Shown piece after piece: positions 24,126-28,492 of a DNA stretch of 28,492 nucleotides. The stretch lies in assembly GCA_043802345.1 (NCBI GenBank), contig JAZDLC010000211.1:1-28492 (forward strand), read 5' to 3'. How positions within the stretch are numbered: the stretch's first letter is position 1; every line of letters begins with the position of its first letter. The translations under genes and the position numbers were made by a program. The notes beneath the pieces were generated by a model. That model saw only the letters and a program-made list of their open reading frames with translations. It had not been told where the DNA came from and made no database searches. Source of the stretch: JAZDLC01 sp043802345 (GTDB taxonomy: Bacteria > Planctomycetota > B15-G4 > JADJEK01).

Positions 24126-25446
24126 AGAGAAGATCCTGGTCCTCGTGGTCGATGACTCGGTGGACACTCTGGAGATGCTGCAGAGGAAGCTCGACGCCGA
24201 GGGACATCGGACACTGACGGCCACGAGCGTCGCCGGAGCCATCCAGGTCCTCGGACAAACCCACGTCGACCTGGTCATCACCGATCTGAAGATGCCCAGG
24301 ACAAGCGGCATGGATCTCGTGCGGTTCGTCCGTGAGAACTGCCGCGACACCGAAGTGATGGTGGTCACCGGTTATGCCACCGTCAACGGCGCCGTGGAGG
24401 CGGTCAAGACGGGAGCCACCGAATATCTCTCCAAACCGTTTACCGACAAGGAGTTGCTGGATGCGACCGGGCGGGCGCTGGAGAGGCTCTACCTGCGCAG
24501 GGCGGCCGGCGACAGGTCCGAACAGGAAATCCAGACGAGATCAGGTTTGCTGGGTGAGTCGAAGGCGATGCGTGGACTCCTGACGTCGGTCGCCAAGGCG
24601 GCCGCCACGGCCGCGACCGTCCTGGTCTCCGGCGAGAGCGGAACCGGCAAGGAACTCGTGGCCCGCGCCGTCCACTACAACGGCCCCCGGGCCTCAGCGC
24701 CGTTCGTTCCCGTGAACTGCGGGGGGATTCCGGAGACCCTGCTCGAGAGCGAACTCTTCGGCTACGTCAAGGGTGCCTTCACCGGCGCCACGGAAACCAG
24801 AGCCGGCTTCTTCCAGACAGCGGAAGGAGGAACGATCTTCCTCGACGAGGTCAGCGAGACGACCCTCGCCATGCAGGTGAAGCTGCTTCGCGTCCTTCAG
24901 GACAGGGAGATCTGCATGGTCGGATCGCCCCGGGTCCGCAAGGTCAACATGCGGATCCTGGCCGCGACCAACAAGGATCTTCTCTCGCTGGTCGACAAGG
25001 GCCTGTTCCGCGAGGACTTCTACTACCGCCTCAACGTCATCGAGATCAACGTCCCTCCTCTCAGGGAGAGGGGAGACGACATCCTGCTGCTCGCCCGTCA
25101 GTTCGCGTCGCAGTTTTCGGCGGAAATGGGCCGAACTCGACCGGAGTTCTCCGACCAGGTCCTCAGCATTCTCAGGGAGTACAACTGGCCGGGCAACGTC
25201 AGAGAACTGCAGAACGTGATCCAACGGCTGGTCGTCATGACGGAGGGAGACCTCATCGATGTCAGGGACCTGCCGCGCCTCATGCGGTTCTCGGCGCTGA
25301 ACGGCGTCGGTCTCGACCGCACCCTTGACGAAGTCGTGAGCGAATACGTCCACAACGTCCTGGCGAGCGTCGGAGGCAACAAGACGCGCGCGGCCGAGAT
25401 CCTGGGGATCGACCGGAAGACCCTGCGCGAGAAACTGAGGAAGTGA
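24115..25446 (+). CDS. NtrC-family sigma-54-dependent response regulator
   Basis: 443 residues. The receiver domain (~8-120) has VVDDS and phospho-acceptor Asp57 in VITDLKMPR, plus the conserved Lys in LSKPF. The AAA+ domain (~145-375) has Walker A GESGTGKE at 173, the sigma-54 contact loop GAFTGA at ~220, Walker B GGTIFLDEV, REDFYYRLNV, and the R-finger block WPGNVRELQN. The C-terminus is a Fis-type HTH (GGNKTRAAEILGIDRKTLREKL). It activates sigma-54 RNA polymerase by ATP hydrolysis after phosphorylation by its kinase. GGAGGT lies ~9 nt before the ATG at 24115. The frame is open upstream but within the kinase gene. A terminator and a sigma-54 promoter follow, making the downstream operon the prime target. 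Confidence 0.95.
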   Translation: MSGEEKILVLVVDDSVDTLEMLQRKLDAEGHRTLTATSVAGAIQVLGQTHVDLVITDLKMPRTSGMDLVRFVRENCRDTEVMVVTGYATVNGAVEAVKTGATEYLSKPFTDKELLDATGRALERLYLRRAAGDRSEQEIQTRSGLLGESKAMRGLLTSVAKAAATAATVLVSGESGTGKELVARAVHYNGPRASAPFVPVNCGGIPETLLESELFGYVKGAFTGATETRAGFFQTAEGGTIFLDEVSETTLAMQVKLLRVLQDREICMVGSPRVRKVNMRILAATNKDLLSLVDKGLFREDFYYRLNVIEINVPPLRERGDDILLLARQFASQFSAEMGRTRPEFSDQVLSILREYNWPGNVRELQNVIQRLVVMTEGDLIDVRDLPRLMRFSALNGVGLDRTLDEVVSEYVHNVLASVGGNKTRAAEILGIDRKTLREKLRK

Positions 25447-25475
25447 CGGGCCACGCTTCCCTGATCGAACGAAGA

Positions 25476-25521
25476 GCGGGGAGAACCTCCCCGCCGGTAC
25501 GAAACTCCCCGCCTCTTTCAC
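25476..25521 (+). terminator. Terminator after the two-component operon
   Basis: GCGGGGAG (25476-25483) can pair either with CTCCCCGC at 25487-25494 or with a second CTCCCCGC at 25505-25512, the latter followed by CTCTTT. The near hairpin has a very tight loop. Position 30 nt after the regulator stop fits transcription termination before the separately controlled operon. Confidence 0.6.
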
Positions 25522-25533
25522 GCCGCTGAGCAA

Positions 25534-25545
25534 GGTCGAACGACC
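25534..25545. promoter_or_regulatory. Candidate enhancer (UAS) dyad for the NtrC-type regulator
   Basis: GGTCGAACGACC is a perfect inverted repeat (GGTCG-AA-CGACC) about 90 nt before the sigma-54 -24 element, the usual enhancer distance. Its core TCGAACGA also occurs at 25465-25472, 71 nt away, giving a possible second site. Binding is inferred. Confidence 0.45.
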
Positions 25546-25629
25546 CCTCCTCGCGGTGAACCCACGCGGAATAGCCTGTTCGGGCGCATTCCCAAGCAAC
25601 CCCCCACTCCTCACCGCAGCTGCATGCTT

Positions 25630-25644
25630 GGGCACGACTCTTGC
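25630..25644 (+). promoter_or_regulatory. Sigma-54 (RpoN) promoter
   Basis: GGGCACGACTCTTGC matches the consensus TGGCACG-N4-TTGC at every defined position but the first. The invariant GG (25631-25632) and GC (25643-25644) are separated by exactly 10 nt. Transcription would start near 25656, leaving a leader of about 36 nt before the first small Cys-rich gene. An NtrC-type activator gene lies immediately upstream. Confidence 0.8.
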
Positions 25645-25691
25645 GCTGTGATCGCTCATCGCCGCGCAACAGCGGCTGAATGGAGGCACAA

Positions 25692-26018
25692 GTGGCGACA
25701 AGAGGGCATGACGCTCCGGCACCGATGCACAACCCGAACAATCCCCCGGCGTCTCTCTACGAGTTTCGCGATCTTTGCTGGACCTGCAACGATGCGGTTC
25801 AGTGCCTGGATCGGAGCACGCTTCGGCGACCGGTGTTGTTCTGCGAGCAGTTCGACGACTACACCCCTGTGACGCGACTGATCAGGCAACGGCCCGCTCA
25901 GGCTCGCGCCGAGGCCAGGTCGGACCTCAAGGGCATCTGCATGAACTGCGATGAACAGGTCCTCTGCGGCCGGGGCCGAACCGAGCCGGCGATTCAGTTC
26001 TGCGAGCAGTACGCGTAG
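25692..26018 (+). CDS. Small protein with two C-x2-C-x5-C...FCEx(F/Y) cysteine repeats
   Basis: About 108 residues. I chose the GTG at 25692 because GGAGG (25682-25686) lies 5 nt upstream; an ATG at 25680 would include that ribosome site, and an ATG at 25725 is another option. Two copies of one motif are seen: LCWTCNDAVQC...LFCEQFDD and ICMNCDEQVLC...QFCEQY, each with four Cys in the pattern C-x2-C-x5-C-x(11-12)-C-E. Such spacing suits a zinc or iron-sulfur site. No signal peptide is present, so it is probably cytosolic. It is the first gene after the sigma-54 promoter. Not assigned to a named family; a small metal-binding or assembly partner of the redox enzyme is the inference. Confidence 0.75.
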   Translation: MATRGHDAPAPMHNPNNPPASLYEFRDLCWTCNDAVQCLDRSTLRRPVLFCEQFDDYTPVTRLIRQRPAQARAEARSDLKGICMNCDEQVLCGRGRTEPAIQFCEQYA

Positions 26019-26066
26019 TCATGACCGAAGGCGTGGGTTCACCAACAAACGCGGGGTAGCAGGCAG

Positions 26067-26369
26067 ATGTCCGGCGCATCGCAGTATGGCGGTCTCTGCC
26101 TCACGTGCGAACACGCCCCAGCCTGCGGCTACCGCATCCGTTCGGGGCGACCCGTGTGGCACTGCAACGAATTCGACGACCGCGAAAGCCCTGCCGAGGA
26201 TCAACGCAGCGGGACCGGCAGCCCGCAGAGCCACCCCCGCGTCCGTCCTTATGTGGCGGCGGAATCGCCCGACGGATCAAAGGGTCTGTGCATGAACTGC
26301 GAAGAGAAGTCCAACTGTCTCAGGCCGAAACCTCCCGAGGGAGTGTGGCACTGCGAGGAGTACCGATGA
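26067..26369 (+). CDS. Second small protein with two four-cysteine repeats
   Basis: 100 residues. It carries the same motif twice: LCLTCEHAPAC...VWHCNEFDD near the N-terminus and LCMNCEEKSNC...VWHCEEYR at the very C-terminus, joined by a ~35-residue Ser/Pro/Arg-rich linker. The domain order matches that of the preceding protein (repeat, linker, repeat), so the two genes are paralogues in tandem, 48 nt apart. The second repeat includes K-P-E-G-V-W-H-C-E-E, a well-kept version of the motif. The ribosome site is weak (GCAGGCAG). Probably co-transcribed with the NuoE- and NuoF-like genes that follow. Function unknown; metal binding is inferred from the cysteines. Confidence 0.78.
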   Translation: MSGASQYGGLCLTCEHAPACGYRIRSGRPVWHCNEFDDRESPAEDQRSGTGSPQSHPRVRPYVAAESPDGSKGLCMNCEEKSNCLRPKPPEGVWHCEEYR

Positions 26370-26397
26370 ACTCGTTCAAGACCCGCGGAGCAACGAG

Positions 26398-27249
26398 ATG
26401 ATTCCGATGGCAGACGCTGGCATCAGCGAAGAAGCAAAGCAGGATTCGCGAAGCCTCATCTCGATTCTCGAGGAAGTCCAGGCGAAGCACGGGTATCTCC
26501 CCAAGGAAGCCCTCATCGAGGTCGCCAGGCAGACGGGAAAGTCCCTCGTCGACATCTACGGCGTCGCGACCTTCTACAAGACCTTCAGTCTTCAGCCGCG
26601 CGGCAAGCACCTGGTCTCGGTATGCCTGGGGACCGCCTGCCACGTGAACAAGGCGCCGGAAATCGCGCGGCAGTTCGAGCAACAGTTGCAGGCGCAATCG
26701 GGCGAGACCACCGCGGATCGGGAGTTCACGCTCAAGACGGTCAATTGCCTTGGGGCGTGCGCTCTCGGTCCTGTCGTGGTCGTCGACGGACACTACTTCT
26801 CGTCGGTGACGACGTCAAGAGTCGAAGAGATCATCAGCAGCACCAGCGAGGGGCTGAACAACGTCAATGTTGAGACCGACGAGCGGGTCTTCCCGCTCGA
26901 GATTGCCTGCGCGCGGTGTAATCACAGCCTCATGGACGCGGACCGCCTGATCGACGGCAAACCCTCGATCAGGATCACGGTCTCCTTCGACAACAAGCAC
27001 GGTTGGTTCGCCTTGTCGTGCCTTTACGGAAGCTACCACACCGAGTCGGCGCACGAGATTCCGGACGATACCGTCGTCAACGTGTTCTGCCCGCACTGCC
27101 ATGCCGAGTTGATCGGTGGTGGAAGGTGCATCGACTGCGGCGCCGCGATGGTCCCCATGATCGTGCGCGGCGGAGGGGTCGTGCAGATCTGCTCCAGGAA
27201 AGGATGCAAGGGCCACCTACTCGATCTCAGCGGAGCCGCTGTCGACTGA
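26398..27249 (+). CDS. NuoE-like [2Fe-2S] thioredoxin-fold subunit with a C-terminal zinc-ribbon-like extension
   Basis: 283 residues, longer than the usual ~160. Residues 1-160 are a NuoE/HydC/HndA-type subunit: HGYLPKEALIEVARQTG, IYGVATFYKTFSLQPRGKH, and the four cluster ligands in VCLGTACHV and NCLGACALGP. Residues ~165-283 are an added region with CARCNHSL, FCPHCHAELIGGGRCIDCG and CSRKGCKGH, which look like one or more zinc ribbons. It would pass electrons between NADH, FMN and the catalytic subunit of a hydrogenase or formate dehydrogenase. The ATG at 26398 has GGAG 7-8 nt upstream; ATG 26407 is also possible. It is 28 nt after the small Cys protein and 34 nt before the NuoF-like gene. 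Confidence 0.88.
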   Translation: MIPMADAGISEEAKQDSRSLISILEEVQAKHGYLPKEALIEVARQTGKSLVDIYGVATFYKTFSLQPRGKHLVSVCLGTACHVNKAPEIARQFEQQLQAQSGETTADREFTLKTVNCLGACALGPVVVVDGHYFSSVTTSRVEEIISSTSEGLNNVNVETDERVFPLEIACARCNHSLMDADRLIDGKPSIRITVSFDNKHGWFALSCLYGSYHTESAHEIPDDTVVNVFCPHCHAELIGGGRCIDCGAAMVPMIVRGGGVVQICSRKGCKGHLLDLSGAAVD

Positions 27250-27283
27250 CCAGGGTCTCGTCGCTCGTGAAGGACAACCTCAA

Positions 27284-28492
27284 ATGAACAAACTCAAGAG
27301 CGTCGCGGACCTGCACAGGTTCCGCCAGCGAATCATCGACGGAAGTTCGGAGGAGCCCGAGCATCCGATTCTGGTCGTGTCCGCCGGCACTTGCGGACAG
27401 GCGAGCGGGTCGAACGATATCATTCGAGTCATCAAGCGGTACATCCTGGATCACGACCTGCGAGAACAGGTGGCCCTGCGGATCACCGGGTGCCAGGGGT
27501 ACTGTGAGGTGGAACCGTTCGTACTCGTGGAACCGGGCCGCCACCTCTACCCCAGGCTCAAGATGAAGGACGTGCCGCGCGTTGTCGAGGCGGCGCGGCA
27601 GGGGATTGTCGATGAAGGACTGATCTACCGGCAGCCTGAAACCAACTGCGCTTGTGCGGATCAGAACGAGATTCCGTTCTTCAAGAAGCAGACGCGGACC
27701 ATCCTTGGCGAGAACCAGAAGCTCGACCCGATCCGCATCCTGAACTACGTGCAGCGCGGTGGGTATGGCGCGGCCGAGAAGGTCCTTTTCCGGGTTGACC
27801 CGGAGTGGCTCATTGGTGAAGTCGAGCGCTCGGGACTCAGGGGCCGTGGCGGCGCCGGCTTCCCCACCGGCCGCAAGTGGCGCCTCGCCCGCGCAGCCGC
27901 CAACGGGGGCGGGCAGAAGTACGTGGTATGTAACGCCGACGAGGGAGATCCCGGCGCCTACATGGATCGGAGCCTGCTCGAGGGCAACCCCCACGCGATC
28001 ATCGAGGGGTTGCTGCTGGCTGGTATCGCCATCGGCGCGACACGCGGTATCTTCTACGTCCGCAGCGAGTATCCCCTGGCCGTCAAGCACGCCACGATCG
28101 CCCTGCGGCAGGCCCGTGACCTCGGCCTGCTGGGGGAGAACATCCTTGGCACGGGCGTCGATTTCGACATCGAGATCGTCCGCGGCGCCGGTGCGTTCGT
28201 CTGCGGCGAGGAAACCGCTCTCATCAAGTCGATCGAAGGCCGCCGCGGCGAACCACGACAGCGGCCCCCCTATCCGATTTCGAAGGGAATCGACGGGTGG
28301 CCGACCTGCATCAACAACGTCGAGACGCTCGCAAACATCCCGGTGATCGTCAACCGCGGCGGAGCCGAGTTCGCCAAGGTCGGTACGCCGGGCAATACCG
28401 GCACGAAGATCTTCTCCCTGGTCGGGAAGATCAGAAACACCGGCCTGGTCGAGGTCCCTCTGGGCATGACGATCAACGAGGTCGTTTACGAC
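27284..28492 (+). CDS. NuoF-like NADH/FMN-binding subunit (HydB/HndC/HoxF type), 3'-truncated by the window
   Basis: 403 residues are visible and the frame runs off the edge. Residues ~28-115 are the N-terminal thioredoxin-like ferredoxin domain found in hydrogenase- and formate dehydrogenase-linked NuoF homologues; cysteines 37, 70 and 74 are seen (AGTCGQASG, TGCQGYCEVEP), one short of four. The NuoF core follows: GRGGAGFPTGRKWRLAR (NADH/FMN glycine-rich loop), VCNADEGDPGAYMDRSLLEGNPH, RGAGAFVCGEETALIKSIEG and WPTCINNVETLANIP. The [4Fe-4S] motif and any C-terminal ferredoxin lie beyond the window. The N-terminal domain argues against ordinary complex I. The catalytic subunit, [FeFe]-hydrogenase or FdhA, should follow downstream. 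Confidence 0.92.
   Translation, partial: MNKLKSVADLHRFRQRIIDGSSEEPEHPILVVSAGTCGQASGSNDIIRVIKRYILDHDLREQVALRITGCQGYCEVEPFVLVEPGRHLYPRLKMKDVPRVVEAARQGIVDEGLIYRQPETNCACADQNEIPFFKKQTRTILGENQKLDPIRILNYVQRGGYGAAEKVLFRVDPEWLIGEVERSGLRGRGGAGFPTGRKWRLARAAANGGGQKYVVCNADEGDPGAYMDRSLLEGNPHAIIEGLLLAGIAIGATRGIFYVRSEYPLAVKHATIALRQARDLGLLGENILGTGVDFDIEIVRGAGAFVCGEETALIKSIEGRRGEPRQRPPYPISKGIDGWPTCINNVETLANIPVIVNRGGAEFAKVGTPGNTGTKIFSLVGKIRNTGLVEVPLGMTINEVVYD

Noticed and set aside
22500..24368. 622-residue minus-strand frame opposite the kinase
   Set aside because: Shadow of the kinase and regulator genes, whose motifs are complete on the plus strand.
27284..28492. NuoF of respiratory complex I
   Set aside because: The N-terminal thioredoxin-like ferredoxin domain and the neighbouring small Cys proteins, with no other nuo genes, fit soluble NADH-linked hydrogenase or formate dehydrogenase modules better.

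Overview
The window is high-GC bacterial DNA, mostly protein-coding, from what looks like an uncultured Gram-negative-type lineage. The gene content (alpha-2-macroglobulin, SPFH/slipin, sigma-54 enhancer-binding regulator, exported carboxypeptidase-regulatory-like and beta-helix proteins, NADH-linked hydrogenase or formate dehydrogenase subunits, a probable selenoprotein) would fit Acidobacteriota-, Eisenbacteria-, Krumholzibacteriota- or deltaproteobacteria-like groups. No phylogenetic marker here settles the phylum.

Layout. 1-805 (+) is the 3' part of a slipin/SPFH gene. 957-7888 is a block on the minus strand: an exported M64 metallopeptidase; an exported TlpA/thioredoxin-like protein whose active-site Cys is replaced by an in-frame UGA followed by a bacterial SECIS-like hairpin (probable selenoprotein); tRNA-Pro(GGG); gpsA and plsY overlapping by 4 nt (phospholipid synthesis); and an 809-residue membrane-anchored protein with repeated carboxypeptidase-regulatory-like domains. 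From 8078 on all genes are on the plus strand: a membrane-anchored PKD-like plus alpha/alpha-toroid protein, a hexanucleotide-repeat intergenic region, and a PurF-like protein lacking the Cys2 nucleophile. 11450-16903 is an accessory region: two near-equal exported beta-helix cassettes (leader, 360-codon gene, terminator hairpin) flank two exported proteins in visibly lower-GC DNA, with a third, inverted copy of the leader motif. Then come a YcaQ-type winged-helix DNA repair protein and an ORF that fuses an ECF sigma region 2 in frame to an alpha-2-macroglobulin lacking its N-terminal domains.

22410-28492 is one functional unit: a GAF-type sensor histidine kinase and an NtrC-type sigma-54 activator (overlapping genes), a terminator, a close match to a sigma-54 promoter with candidate upstream dyads, two small four-cysteine-repeat proteins, a NuoE-like [2Fe-2S] subunit with an extra zinc-ribbon-like C-terminus, and a NuoF-like NADH/FMN subunit cut by the window end. 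The inference is that the two-component pair switches on an NADH-linked hydrogenase or formate dehydrogenase operon whose catalytic subunit lies beyond the window.

Strongest leads: the UGA/SECIS thioredoxin-like selenoprotein, the sigma-54 redox operon with its unfamiliar Cys-repeat proteins, the sigma/alpha-2-macroglobulin fusion, the PurF homologue without its glutaminase nucleophile, and the leader element shared by the beta-helix cassettes.
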